A stretch of DNA of 64,000 nucleotides from Methylophilaceae bacterium. GTDB taxonomy: Bacteria > Pseudomonadota > Gammaproteobacteria > Burkholderiales > Methylophilaceae. The stretch is taken from NCBI GenBank assembly GCA_028351715.1, contig JAOMKM010000002.1, positions 42,515 to 106,514 on the forward strand, read 5' to 3'. Shown in pieces: positions 9,523-18,159 of this stretch (positions within the stretch are counted from its first letter, which is position 1; each line of letters opens with the position of its first letter). The notes under the pieces are model-generated. The model saw only the letters and a program-made list of their open reading frames with translations, made no database searches and was not told where the DNA came from. The position numbers and the translations under genes were made by a program.

Positions 9523-10388
9523 TGATTCAGAGTATCTTAACTGCTCTTATTAAACTAATCCTTAGAATACTTCCTCTATTTATTATTCAATATCTAGGAA
9601 TCCTATTAGGAAAACTTTTTCATTATTTAAGACCAAATATTAGGGCTATGCTTATTAAAAATATCAAAAGTACTGGAATTTTTAAAACTAGCCATACACT
9701 CAATAATGCTATAAATGAAAATATTAATGAGACAGGCAAGACTATTATTGAGAGTTTGGCTATTTGGGCAAATTCTCAAAATAGAGTATTAAAGTGGATA
9801 AAGAATGTTAAAGGTGAAGGGTATATTGAAAAAGCTAAAAAGGTAGGAAAAGGGATAATTTTTTTGACGCCACATATGGGAGCATATGAAATTACTTCAA
9901 TTTATTATGGCTTAAACAATCCCCTTACTATTCTATATAGGCCGCCAAGAAAGAATTGGTTAGTAAAATTTATGAATGAGGGAAGAAAAAAAGGATTTAT
10001 TAAATTAGCCCCAACCAAAAAAACAGGTATTAAAAAAATATTGCTTGCATTAAGAAAGGGAGAGGCTGTAGGTATTCTACCTGATCAAGTAGCTAAAAAA
10101 GGAGAGGGAGAGTGGGCCCCTTTTTTTAATAGACCTGCTTATACAATGAATTTAGCTAGTCGCTTAGCAAAGAAAACAGGCGCTTCAGTCATCATGGTCT
10201 ATGGCGAAAGATTATCGTTAGGCAAAGGCTTTATAATTCACCTAGAGCCTATTAAATTGAAAGATATTAAGGGGCCGAAGGAATTGAATCAGCAATTAGA
10301 AAAACAAATCCTCAAGAATCCAACGCAATACCTTTGGAATTATGATAAACATAAGGGATGCGAATCCCAATTAGATAATGTTGCATAG
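9522..10388 (+). CDS. LpxL/HtrB-family lipid A (lyso)acyltransferase
   Basis: A 288-residue acyltransferase of the HtrB/MsbB family that adds a secondary acyl chain to Kdo2-lipid A at the inner membrane. The catalytic H-x4-E motif is HMGAYE near residue 118, followed by ILYRPPRKNW and GILPDQVAKKGEGEWAPFF, all typical of LpxL-type enzymes. An N-terminal hydrophobic anchor is present. Lies between the GT-A-like gene (1-base overlap) and a GT9 gene (11-base overlap), tying lipid A acylation to core glycan synthesis. Whether it is the LpxL or LpxM type cannot be decided, so no symbol is given. Confidence 0.86.
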   Translation: MIQSILTALIKLILRILPLFIIQYLGILLGKLFHYLRPNIRAMLIKNIKSTGIFKTSHTLNNAINENINETGKTIIESLAIWANSQNRVLKWIKNVKGEGYIEKAKKVGKGIIFLTPHMGAYEITSIYYGLNNPLTILYRPPRKNWLVKFMNEGRKKGFIKLAPTKKTGIKKILLALRKGEAVGILPDQVAKKGEGEWAPFFNRPAYTMNLASRLAKKTGASVIMVYGERLSLGKGFIIHLEPIKLKDIKGPKELNQQLEKQILKNPTQYLWNYDKHKGCESQLDNVA

Positions 10389-11328
10389 GCTAATGCTTAA
10401 AAAGTCACAGTATTCGCCTGTAAACGTAAAAAAAATTCTTTTTATAACCCTTTCAAATATTGGCGATGCAATTTTAACAACACCTACAATACAAGCGATA
10501 CATCTAAAGTATCCCAATGCTGTTATAGATATTGTCGGGGATGCTCGTTCAAGAATTATATTTCTACATTGTCCCTATATGGGAAAATTTTATGAAAAGA
10601 AAAAACAATCAGGTTGGTTAGGAGTTATTGCTCTCTTGAGAATTCTAAGACGCACAAATTATGATATTGCAATTGATTTAAGATCTGACGGGTTACTTTA
10701 TTTAATTAAAGCCAAATTCAAAATTTTTAAACTTCTAAATAAGTCAACACTATCTATGCATAGTGTAGAAAAGCACTTTTTCTCCTTAAAAGAAATTGTT
10801 AAGCCTACGATTCCTGGTTTAAAAATATGGTTGTCAAAAAAAGAGAAAATGAAAGCAAACAAATTACTTAAAGAATTTAAAAATAAAAAAATATTAGCAC
10901 TTGGACTGGGGGCAAATTATGATGGGAAAATATGGCCTACTTCATCATTTTTAGAACTAGCCAATCAGCTTGAGAAGTATTTTGATTTAATACTATTATT
11001 GGGTAGCAAAGAAGATAATAAGAGATCTTCTGTTTTCATTAAGAACTATTCTGGAGCTGTTATCGATTGTGCAGGCATTTATAGCATACTGGAAACAACA
11101 GCATTATTAGAAAGATCAACTTTTTTTGTTGGTAATGACTCTGGCTTGGGTCATATGGCAAGTGCAGTAAATACACCATCATTTACGGTATTTGGAATTG
11201 GTGAGCCTTGGAGGTATAGACCTTGGGGAAATAAAGCCTTATGGCACCAAGATTCAAATAATAATATTGGAGCTATACCTGGGTCACTTGTGGCTAATGT
11301 AATTATTAAGCAGTTAAAATTAGACTAA
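10378..11328 (+). CDS. GT9-family heptosyltransferase-like protein
   Basis: A 316-residue inverting GT-B enzyme of family GT9 (WaaC/WaaF/WaaQ group), which transfers L,D-heptose or a related sugar to the LPS inner core in the cytoplasm. Visible motifs are FITLSNIGDAILTTPTIQAI at the N-terminus, GLGANYDGKIWP near residue 180 and VGNDSGLGHMASAV with the expected His near residue 258, then VFGIGEPWRYRPWG. The ATG at 10378 overlaps the acyltransferase by 11 bases; a second in-frame ATG at 10393 would remove the overlap and is equally plausible. Last gene of the 8626-11328 operon, ending 10 bases from the convergent moaC stop. Confidence 0.86.
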   Translation: MLHRLMLKKSQYSPVNVKKILFITLSNIGDAILTTPTIQAIHLKYPNAVIDIVGDARSRIIFLHCPYMGKFYEKKKQSGWLGVIALLRILRRTNYDIAIDLRSDGLLYLIKAKFKIFKLLNKSTLSMHSVEKHFFSLKEIVKPTIPGLKIWLSKKEKMKANKLLKEFKNKKILALGLGANYDGKIWPTSSFLELANQLEKYFDLILLLGSKEDNKRSSVFIKNYSGAVIDCAGIYSILETTALLERSTFFVGNDSGLGHMASAVNTPSFTVFGIGEPWRYRPWGNKALWHQDSNNNIGAIPGSLVANVIIKQLKLD

Positions 11329-11338
11329 ATAAGGTTAT

Positions 11339-11812
11339 TTATATACTTTTTTTCCAGTCGCCAGATTTGCCTCCCTTTTTCCTGATTAAGCTAATATTCT
11401 GAATATTCATTCCTCGGTCCATTGCCTTGCACATATCGTAAATAGTCAATAAACCAACGGAAACTGCTGTTAATGACTCCATTTCCACTCCTGTCTGACC
11501 AGCACATATTGTGGTTGCAATACATTCAACCAATAAATCTTTTTCATGAATCTTAAATTCTATATCAATAGATGTTAAAGCAATTGGATGGCACATTGGA
11601 ATTAGGGAGGAAGTATTCTTCGCTGCTTGGATTGCAGCAATTTTCGCAACCGTTAAAACATCACCTTTTTTATGGCCTTGAGATTTTACAAGCACTAGAG
11701 TCTGACTACTCATGGTAATTTTACCAGAGGCAATAGCCAGTCTTTGTGTTATCTCTTTTTTAGAAATATTAACCATTTTTGCATTTCCATTTCCATCTAT
11801 ATGTGTGAGCAT
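11339..11812 (-). CDS. moaC: Cyclic pyranopterin monophosphate synthase MoaC
   Basis: 157 residues, the usual MoaC length. It converts the MoaA product into cyclic pyranopterin monophosphate, the second step of molybdenum cofactor synthesis in the cytoplasm. The family opening LTHIDGNGNAKMVNISKKE is present, followed by LIPMCHPIAL and GVEMESLTAVSVGLLTIYD, with the Lys/Asp block CKAMDRGM near residue 130. No other moa gene is nearby. Its 5' end faces the M48 protease gene, so divergent promoters must sit in the 54 bases between them. Confidence 0.96.
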   Translation of the reverse strand: MLTHIDGNGNAKMVNISKKEITQRLAIASGKITMSSQTLVLVKSQGHKKGDVLTVAKIAAIQAAKNTSSLIPMCHPIALTSIDIEFKIHEKDLLVECIATTICAGQTGVEMESLTAVSVGLLTIYDMCKAMDRGMNIQNISLIRKKGGKSGDWKKSI

Positions 11813-11866
11813 CTAGTTTATCGCTTTATAATAAATACAATTACTATATTAACGACAATTAAAAAA

Positions 11867-13288
11867 ATGAAAAAGCTTTTATTATTGATTTATTTTTTAA
11901 GCCAAAATTTGATGGCTAATGATTTGCCAGATTTAGGTAGTTATACCGATAGTATTGTTAGCGATGTAGAGGAGGATAAAATCGCCAAACAAATTCTATA
12001 TCAGGTTAATCAAAGTCCTATTGTGGTCCGCGACGTTGAAATTGACGACTATCTTACAGGCTTAGGCCGTCGCTTAATGACTGGAACTTCGATTGCTCAT
12101 CGAAATATAGAATTCTTTATTTTAAATGATTCAACTATCAATGCATTTGCTATGTTGGGTGGCGTAATTGGTGTTCATACAGGTTTATTCTTAGCAGCCA
12201 ATACTGAATCTCAATTGGCTAGTGTATTAGGTCACGAGATTGCTCATCTTTCTCAGAAACATTTACCTCGAATTATTGCCAAACAACAGCGTGATAGTTA
12301 CAAATCATATCTTGCATTAGCATTTGCTTTGTTGTTATCCCGCTCAAACCCAGAGCTAGCATCTGCAACTCAGACCATAGCTAGCGCATCTGCAATTCAA
12401 AACACCCTTGATTTTACAAGAAAACATGAAAAAGAGGCAGATAGAGAGGGGCTTAAAATTTTAGATCGCGCAGGCTTTGATGTAAGAGCCTCTATTGAGT
12501 TTTTTAAAACTATGCAAAAAGGTAACCAATTTAGTGGGGGTACTGCCCCTGCATTCTTAAGGACTCATCCGATCACGAGTGATCGTATTAGCGATATTCA
12601 GGATCGATTAAGTGAATATCCATATAAACAAAGAATAGATTCCGATTATTTCTATTATGTTAAGGGAAAGATAAAAGCATTTCTTGAAGAAGAAAAAACT
12701 ATCATAACTATTCTTGAGAGAAATATTAAAAATAAAACATATATTAATGAAGCTGGAGAAAGATTTGGTTTAGCTTATGCATATTTACGTAACAACATGA
12801 TTCTTAAAGCAAGAAGTGAATTAGAGTATATAAAAAAAGAAAAGACACCTAATGCAATGTTGCTTAATTTAGAGGCAATTATTTTGGTTCAGGAGGGCAA
12901 GCAAAAGGAGGCTACTCAGCTTTATAAAAAAGGATTATTAATGTTTCCAAATCATCGAGCTTTTGTTTATGGTTTAGCCGAACACTATATTAGGTCATCC
13001 AAAATAACTATAGCAATAGATTTATTACAGGATTATTTATTAATCTATCCCAAAGACCCTAATCTTTATGAATTAATGGCAAAAGCACAGGCTGTTAAGG
13101 GAAAAGTTTTATTGCAACATGAGAATTTAGCCGAGGCATTTTATTATCGTTACAATATAAGAGAAGCAATTAGCCTTTTAGATCTTGCTGCGCGTGCACA
13201 GGATGGTAACTTTTATGAAAAGTCTCGAGTAGAATCAAGATTAAAAGAGTTAAAAAAAGAGTGGGAACAATTTAGTAAGGGATTATAA
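11867..13288 (+). CDS. bepA: Periplasmic M48 metalloprotease with TPR tail, BepA-like
   Basis: 473 residues from ATG 11867. An in-frame ATG at 11744 would extend into moaC on the other strand and destroy the signal peptide, so 11867 (MKKLLLLIYFLSQNLMA) is preferred. The HExxH zinc motif is HEIAH in VLGHEIAHLSQKH near residue 124, with the third ligand in EKEADREG near residue 190. The second half is built of tetratricopeptide-like helices. BepA (YfgC) clears stalled LptD and BAM intermediates in the periplasm, which suits a region rich in envelope genes. A related M48 protease (LoiP type) is less likely because of the TPR part. Confidence 0.9.
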   Translation: MKKLLLLIYFLSQNLMANDLPDLGSYTDSIVSDVEEDKIAKQILYQVNQSPIVVRDVEIDDYLTGLGRRLMTGTSIAHRNIEFFILNDSTINAFAMLGGVIGVHTGLFLAANTESQLASVLGHEIAHLSQKHLPRIIAKQQRDSYKSYLALAFALLLSRSNPELASATQTIASASAIQNTLDFTRKHEKEADREGLKILDRAGFDVRASIEFFKTMQKGNQFSGGTAPAFLRTHPITSDRISDIQDRLSEYPYKQRIDSDYFYYVKGKIKAFLEEEKTIITILERNIKNKTYINEAGERFGLAYAYLRNNMILKARSELEYIKKEKTPNAMLLNLEAIILVQEGKQKEATQLYKKGLLMFPNHRAFVYGLAEHYIRSSKITIAIDLLQDYLLIYPKDPNLYELMAKAQAVKGKVLLQHENLAEAFYYRYNIREAISLLDLAARAQDGNFYEKSRVESRLKELKKEWEQFSKGL

Positions 13289-13351
13289 TAAGTAAAATAT
13301 ATTATACTAATATCTATAATTAATTATACATATTAAATTTTCCTCCATATA

Positions 13352-13380
13352 CTTATCTTTCTTTTTAAATATTAGATAAG
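13352..13380 (+). promoter_or_regulatory. Hairpin overlapping the ahpC ribosome binding site
   Basis: A perfect 7-base inverted repeat, CTTATCT (13352-13358) and AGATAAG (13374-13380), with a 15-base AT loop. The right arm runs into AAGGA, the probable Shine-Dalgarno of ahpC (start 13390), so folding would partly hide it. In AT-rich DNA a 7-base match can arise by chance, so regulatory meaning is only suggested. Confidence 0.35.
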
Positions 13381-13389
13381 GAATTACTA

Positions 13390-13956
13390 ATGTCTTCATT
13401 AATAAATACGGAAGTTAAGCCATTTTCGGCAACAGCCTTTCATAATGGCAAAGAAGTTGAAGTAACTGAAGCGGACCTAAAGGGTAAATGGTCGGCTGTT
13501 GTTTTTTATCCTGCCGATTTTACATTTGTATGCCCAACAGAGCTTGGTGATATTGCAGATCATTATGACGAGCTTCAAAAAATAGGCGTTGAAGTTTATA
13601 CAGTTTCAACTGACACTCACTTCACTCATAAAGCATGGCATGATGCTTCTGATACGATTAAAAAAATAAAGTTTCCAATGATCGGAGATCCAACAGGAAC
13701 AATGACAAGAAACTTCGATGTAATGATCGAGGAAGCAGGATTAGCTCTTAGAGGTTCATTTATAATTAACCCTGAAGGTATTATAAAGACTGCAGAAGTA
13801 AATGATCTAGGTATTGGTCGATCAGCAACTGATCTTCTTAGAAAAATTCAAGCAGCTCAACACGTAGCAGCAAATCCAAACCAAGCCTGCCCTGCTTCAT
13901 GGAAACCAGGGGAAGAAGCACTTACTCCTTCATTAGACCTAGTTGGAAAAATTTAA
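13390..13956 (+). CDS. ahpC: Alkyl hydroperoxide reductase subunit C (2-Cys peroxiredoxin)
   Basis: 188 residues, the standard AhpC length. It reduces H2O2 and organic peroxides in the cytoplasm and is recycled by AhpF. The peroxidatic Cys is in [14 protein letters not shown] near residue 48 and the resolving Cys in [11 protein letters not shown] near residue 166. Shine-Dalgarno AAGGA lies 8 bases upstream of ATG. The 101-base leader upstream is very AT-rich and probably holds the promoter; no convincing OxyR site was found by eye. Followed by a small ORF and a GC-rich hairpin before ahpF, which may set ahpC above ahpF expression. Confidence 0.97.
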   Translation: MSSLINTEVKPFSATAFHNGKEVEVTEADLKGKWSAVVFYPADFTFVCPTELGDIADHYDELQKIGVEVYTVSTDTHFTHKAWHDASDTIKKIKFPMIGDPTGTMTRNFDVMIEEAGLALRGSFIINPEGIIKTAEVNDLGIGRSATDLLRKIQAAQHVAANPNQACPASWKPGEEALTPSLDLVGKI

Positions 13957-13986
13957 ATAATTTATATTTTTTGATAAGAGGTAACG

Positions 13987-14112
13987 ATGAAAATAATTAA
14001 AAAATCCTACATTATTATAATTAATGATGAAGAGAAAAATATGGAAGAAGTTTGTGGTTTAGATAAAAAATGTCAGAAAAGATGGTTGGAAGCTCAATCA
14101 GATTGTATTTGA
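13987..14112 (+). CDS. Small Cys-containing ORF between ahpC and ahpF (41 aa)
   Basis: An ATG at 13987 preceded by a good Shine-Dalgarno (AAGAGG, about 6 bases upstream) opens a 41-codon frame. The predicted peptide has a basic/hydrophobic start (MKIIKKSYIIIIND), an acidic middle and three cysteines near residues 23, 29 and 40, with the last just before the C-terminus. I do not recognise the family. It sits 30 bases after ahpC and just before a GC-rich hairpin, on the same strand as both ahp genes. Cysteines inside a peroxide operon suggest a redox role, but that is inference; a non-coding leader segment is the alternative. Confidence 0.55.
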   Translation: MKIIKKSYIIIINDEEKNMEEVCGLDKKCQKRWLEAQSDCI

Positions 14113-14129
14113 ATTACAACTTAATGATG

Positions 14130-14151
14130 TTGGGCCAGAGCCTTGGCCCAA
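14130..14151 (+). terminator. GC-rich hairpin between ahpC and ahpF
   Basis: A perfect 8-base stem, TTGGGCCA (14130-14137) with TGGCCCAA (14144-14151), and a 6-base loop, standing out in AT-rich surroundings. The tail is TTCCTAATAATT rather than a clean T run, so it is better read as a partial terminator or a 3'-end stabiliser of ahpC mRNA than as a full stop of transcription. It lies 27 bases before the ahpF start. Confidence 0.5.
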
Positions 14152-14178
14152 TTCCTAATAATTATGGATTGATAGTAA

Positions 14179-15729
14179 ATGGCACTTGATACAAAAATAA
14201 AAGAACAATTAAATCAATACCTAACAAAAATTGAATCTGCAGTAGTTATAGACGCGTATGTCAATAAGGAAACTGCATCTACTTCAATGGTAGATTTACT
14301 GAAAGAATTATCAGTCATGTCTGACAAGGTATCATTGAATATTTTTGATGATAGTAATGAGCGAACTCCATCCTTTACAGTAAATAAACCTAATGAATCA
14401 TCTGGTATTCAGTTTGCAGGTATTCCTATGGGTCATGAATTCACATCGCTGGTATTAGCATTATTACAAGTTGGTGGCTATCCAGTGAAGATATCTGATG
14501 AACAGATTGAGCAAATAAAGAATATTGAAGGAGAATTTTTCTTTGAGACATATATTTCTTTAAGTTGCCATAATTGTCCTGACGTAGTTCAGGCACTTAA
14601 TGTTTTATCTTTATTAAATCCTGGGATCAGTCATTGCATGATTGATGGCGCATTATTTCAAGATGAAATAAATACTAAAAAGATTATGTCTGTTCCAACC
14701 ATACATTTAAACGGCAAGGAGTTTGGGCAGGGTCGAATGGACCTTGAGGAAATTATTAATAAAATTGATACAAAAGCTTCAGATAAAGCAGCTAAAAAAC
14801 TTTCAGCTATGAAATCTTTTGATATGCTTATTGTAGGCGGGGGTCCTGCAGGAGCATCAGCTGCTGTGTATGCTGCAAGAAAAGGTATTAGAACAGGTAT
14901 TGTTGCTGAACGCTTTGGTGGGCAGGTTATGGATACCCTTGGCATTGAAAATTTTATTTCAGTTAAGGCTACCGAAGGCCCAAAATTAGTGGCTGCACTA
15001 GAGGAGCATGTTAAAGAATATGAAGTTGATATTATTAACCTCCAGAAGGCTACAAAATTAGTTAAGAATGAGACTTCTCATTATGAAGTTGAACTTGAGA
15101 GCGGAGGAAGGCTTGAAAGCAAATCAATTATTATTGCTACAGGGGCAAGATGGAAAGAGCTGGGAGTTCCAGGCGAAAAAGAATATAAAGGTAAGGGGGT
15201 GGCTTACTGCCCTCATTGTGACGGACCATTATTTAAAGGAAAAAATGTTGCTGTAGTTGGTGGAGGTAATTCAGGAATAGAAGCAGCTATTGATTTGGCT
15301 GGTATAGTTGGTCATGTTACCGTCTTGGAGTTTGCCCCTGAATTGAAAGCTGACCAGGTATTAGTCGATAGATTAGAAACATTAAAAAATATTGATGTCT
15401 TCGTGAATGTTCAGACAAATGAGATATATGGTTCAGATAAAGTTACTCACTTAAGATATATGGAAAGAGCCTCCAAAGAAGAGAAGCAGCTAAATATAGA
15501 GGGAGTATTCATTCAGATTGGTTTAGTGCCGAATACTGATTGGGTAAATGGAACTGTAGATCTAAGTAAATACGGCGAAATTGAGGTTAATAATAATGGA
15601 GCAACATCATTACCAGGAGTATTTGCAGCTGGAGACGTAACTACAGTTCCTTATAAGCAGATTATTATTGCTATGGGAGAAGGTTCAAAAGCTGCGCTTG
15701 GAGCCTTTGATTACTTAATTCGTCATTAG
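14179..15729 (+). CDS. ahpF: Alkyl hydroperoxide reductase subunit F
   Basis: 516 residues. It passes electrons from NADH through FAD and two disulfide centres to AhpC. The N-terminal tandem thioredoxin-fold domain holds [12 protein letters not shown] near residue 132; the FAD domain starts with [14 protein letters not shown] near residue 217; the thioredoxin-reductase-like redox Cys pair is AYCPHCDGP near residue 345; the NAD(P) motif [12 protein letters not shown] follows. The C-terminal [16 protein letters not shown] is the usual FAD-contacting end. Stop overlaps the convergent hda stop by 4 bases. Confidence 0.97.
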   Translation: MALDTKIKEQLNQYLTKIESAVVIDAYVNKETASTSMVDLLKELSVMSDKVSLNIFDDSNERTPSFTVNKPNESSGIQFAGIPMGHEFTSLVLALLQVGGYPVKISDEQIEQIKNIEGEFFFETYISLSCHNCPDVVQALNVLSLLNPGISHCMIDGALFQDEINTKKIMSVPTIHLNGKEFGQGRMDLEEIINKIDTKASDKAAKKLSAMKSFDMLIVGGGPAGASAAVYAARKGIRTGIVAERFGGQVMDTLGIENFISVKATEGPKLVAALEEHVKEYEVDIINLQKATKLVKNETSHYEVELESGGRLESKSIIIATGARWKELGVPGEKEYKGKGVAYCPHCDGPLFKGKNVAVVGGGNSGIEAAIDLAGIVGHVTVLEFAPELKADQVLVDRLETLKNIDVFVNVQTNEIYGSDKVTHLRYMERASKEEKQLNIEGVFIQIGLVPNTDWVNGTVDLSKYGEIEVNNNGATSLPGVFAAGDVTTVPYKQIIIAMGEGSKAALGAFDYLIRH

Positions 15730-16322
15730 ATAATCGAATTAATCAATTCCTTAAGTAAAGGAATTGTTATAGGCTTTTTCGTTTTTAAAGACCATTCATC
15801 GAGAGCATCTAATGTAGTAATTAAGGATGGTAAATCACGTTTCAAATGTTTCATACAATAAGTAAGAACATTATGATTAAGTGACATTCCCTTCTCTTTT
15901 GTATGATGTTCGAGAGCTAATAATTTTTCATTATCAGTTAACCCTTTTAATTGGTAAACAAGCCCCCAGCTTAGTCTACTAGAAAGATCCTCTCTTAATC
16001 CCATATAGGATGGAGAATTTGATCCTGTAAGTAACATTTTTTTGAGAGTAGCTTTGTGTTGATTATATAAGTTAAAGGTTTCAATTTGACGATCTTCGTT
16101 AAACTTATCAATGTCTTCAATTATAGTTATATTCTGATTAGAAAGAGCTTCACAAATATGAGATTTTCCACTACCTTCTTCTCCCCATAAATAAATAAAT
16201 TGATTATTATCAGAGTAAATAAAATTATTAATAGCTTCGAGGCATTCATAATTATTTCCGACCACAAAATTTTGTAGTGTTTTTTCTGCTGGAGGATGAA
16301 TATTTAGTAAAAGTTGGTCCAT
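15726..16322 (-). CDS. hda: DnaA regulatory inactivator Hda
   Basis: A 198-residue DnaA-related AAA+ protein without the DNA-binding domain IV, fitting Hda (RIDA), which with the DNA-loaded beta clamp stimulates ATP hydrolysis by DnaA. The N-terminal MDQLLLNI resembles the clamp-binding motif of Hda. Walker A is GEEGSGKSH, Walker B-like IIEDIDKF, and [17 protein letters not shown] carries the Arg finger region. Shorter than E. coli Hda (about 230 aa) but the AAA+ core is complete. Divergent from purM across a 94-base gap. Confidence 0.9.
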   Translation of the reverse strand: MDQLLLNIHPPAEKTLQNFVVGNNYECLEAINNFIYSDNNQFIYLWGEEGSGKSHICEALSNQNITIIEDIDKFNEDRQIETFNLYNQHKATLKKMLLTGSNSPSYMGLREDLSSRLSWGLVYQLKGLTDNEKLLALEHHTKEKGMSLNHNVLTYCMKHLKRDLPSLITTLDALDEWSLKTKKPITIPLLKELINSII

Positions 16323-16416
16323 AAAGAGAGCTCTAAGATGAAAATAACTATTGGCTGTAAATTAAGTTAAAATTCTATTATACGTAATGTAAAAATTTAT
16401 TCAGAGGATAAATAAT

Positions 16417-17466
16417 TTGTCTCAAAAATCCAAAAAATTAAAATCTATTTCATATAAAGATGCAGGTGTCGATATTAAAGCAGGAGACCAGCTAGTTAAA
16501 AATATCAAGCCTTTTGCAAAAATGACTTCTAGAAAAGAAGTAATGGGTGGTTTAGGTGGGTTTGGTTCAATGTTTGAAATTCCTGAAAAATTTAATAGCC
16601 CAATATTGGTTTCAGGAACAGATGGTGTTGGTACAAAGTTAAAATTAGCGGTTGAACTTAACAATCATGAAACAATAGGACAAGATCTTGTCGCAATGTG
16701 TGTAAATGATATTTTAGTTCAAGGAGCAGAGCCTTTATTCTTTTTAGATTACTTTGCATGCGGGAGTTTAAAGGTATCGACAGCAACTACTGTAATTAAA
16801 GGTATAGCTGATGGATGTCTTCTTGCTGGGTGTTCATTAGTTGGAGGAGAAACAGCAGAAATGCCAGGTATGTATGCAGAAGGGGACTATGACTTGGCAG
16901 GGTTTTGTGTTGGAGCTGTTGAGAAAAATAATATTATAGATGGAGCTGATGTCTCACTCGGTGATTTAATTATTGGATTGGCTTCTTCAGGTGCACATTC
17001 AAATGGATATTCACTAATTAGAAAAATTATAGAAAAGGAAGATATTGATATTAATCAGGAATTTGATGGAAAAACATTAGCTGAAGTATTGATGAAGCCT
17101 ACTAAAATTTATGTCAAATCAATCCTGGAGCTTTTGGGTTCAGTGAAAGTTAATGCGATGGCACATATTACTGGTGGAGGTATAACAGAAAATATTCCTC
17201 GCATTCTACCAACTAATCTAAAAGCAATGTTGAATCGAAAGGCATGGGAATTACCGCGACTATTTAAGTGGCTTAAAGAAAATGGGAATCTTAGCGATCG
17301 TGAACTATACAGAACATTTAATTGCGGTATTGGCATGGCAATTGTTATTAATCCTCTGGATCAAGAACAAACATTAAAAATATTAAATGATTGTGGGGAA
17401 AAGCCTTTCTTGATAGGGGTTGTTACAAATCGAATAAGCGATGAGCCACAGACTGAAATTAACTAG
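16417..17466 (+). CDS. purM: Phosphoribosylformylglycinamidine cyclo-ligase PurM
   Basis: 349 residues, normal for PurM (AIR synthetase), fifth step of purine synthesis, ATP-dependent and cytoplasmic. Motifs include [61 protein letters not shown] and [16 protein letters not shown]. The start is TTG at 16417, supported by Shine-Dalgarno AGAGG nine bases upstream and by N-terminal homology. Upstream TTGGCT and TATTAT with a 19-base spacer could be its promoter (16351-16381). The frequent partner purN does not follow; a DUF3108 gene overlaps the 3' end by 26 bases instead. Confidence 0.96.
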   Translation: MSQKSKKLKSISYKDAGVDIKAGDQLVKNIKPFAKMTSRKEVMGGLGGFGSMFEIPEKFNSPILVSGTDGVGTKLKLAVELNNHETIGQDLVAMCVNDILVQGAEPLFFLDYFACGSLKVSTATTVIKGIADGCLLAGCSLVGGETAEMPGMYAEGDYDLAGFCVGAVEKNNIIDGADVSLGDLIIGLASSGAHSNGYSLIRKIIEKEDIDINQEFDGKTLAEVLMKPTKIYVKSILELLGSVKVNAMAHITGGGITENIPRILPTNLKAMLNRKAWELPRLFKWLKENGNLSDRELYRTFNCGIGMAIVINPLDQEQTLKILNDCGEKPFLIGVVTNRISDEPQTEIN

Positions 17467-18154
17467 ATTTTTATTCTTCCTCATTTTTTTCACTAAATTT
17501 ATTAGTGCTGCACAGGATTTTCCAGATCAATTCTATATGGAGTATGAATTAACTCAAGCAAAAAAAAATATTGGAAATATAACTGTTAAATATAAGTATA
17601 AAAATAAAAATTACTCATTAAATGCAATTACTGAAGGACAGGGAATATTAAGATTGCTTGGTAATAGAGAGCTATATAGTGAAGGGATAATCAACAGCAA
17701 AGGCTTTACACCAAAAATATTTATGTTAAAAAATATCAAGAAGCCAAGAAAGAATATTGTTGCAATATTTCAACCTTCTTCTAAAAAAATAGAGATTAAA
17801 TATAAAGATCAAACGTCACTTCTAGATTTAAAGCCTAGAAATTTAGATTTAGCTATTTATTTATATCAATTTAACTTTGAGAAGAGAAATCAGCCAGAAT
17901 ACAACTTCACTGTCTTAGATGGAAAAAAGATTCGTGATTATGGATATACGAAAATAAGAGATGAAATTATTGAAGTTAATGATAAGCCGATAGCTACAGA
18001 ACTTTATGAGGGTAAAATTGTTGCAAAAGAAAATTCAAAACATTATGTATGGATTTCTAAGGGTAAGTATCGAATTCCACTTAAATTAAAATTGATGACA
18101 AATTTTGGTGTAACAATTGAGCAAAGGATGGTTAAGACAAGTCTGCCATTGTAA
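17441..18154 (+). CDS. DUF3108 domain exported protein
   Basis: 237 residues with a signal peptide (hydrophobic core [14 protein letters not shown], cleavage before QDF). The mature part has the DUF3108 pattern of alternating beta strands, with [20 protein letters not shown] at the start and [15 protein letters not shown] at the end. Family members are predicted periplasmic beta proteins common in betaproteobacteria, near purM or rsmB; their function is unknown. The start overlaps purM by 26 bases. Followed five bases later by a second, larger DUF3108-like protein. Confidence 0.8.
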   Translation: MSHRLKLTRFLFFLIFFTKFISAAQDFPDQFYMEYELTQAKKNIGNITVKYKYKNKNYSLNAITEGQGILRLLGNRELYSEGIINSKGFTPKIFMLKNIKKPRKNIVAIFQPSSKKIEIKYKDQTSLLDLKPRNLDLAIYLYQFNFEKRNQPEYNFTVLDGKKIRDYGYTKIRDEIIEVNDKPIATELYEGKIVAKENSKHYVWISKGKYRIPLKLKLMTNFGVTIEQRMVKTSLPL

Positions 18155-18159
18155 AATAA

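Noticed and set aside
11744-11866. Longer start for the M48 protease
   Set aside because: Would overlap the moaC 5' end on the other strand and place a non-secretory stretch before a clear signal peptide at 11867.
13289-13351. OxyR binding site upstream of ahpC
   Set aside because: AT-rich palindromic bits exist but none fit the spaced ATAG/CTAT pattern well enough.
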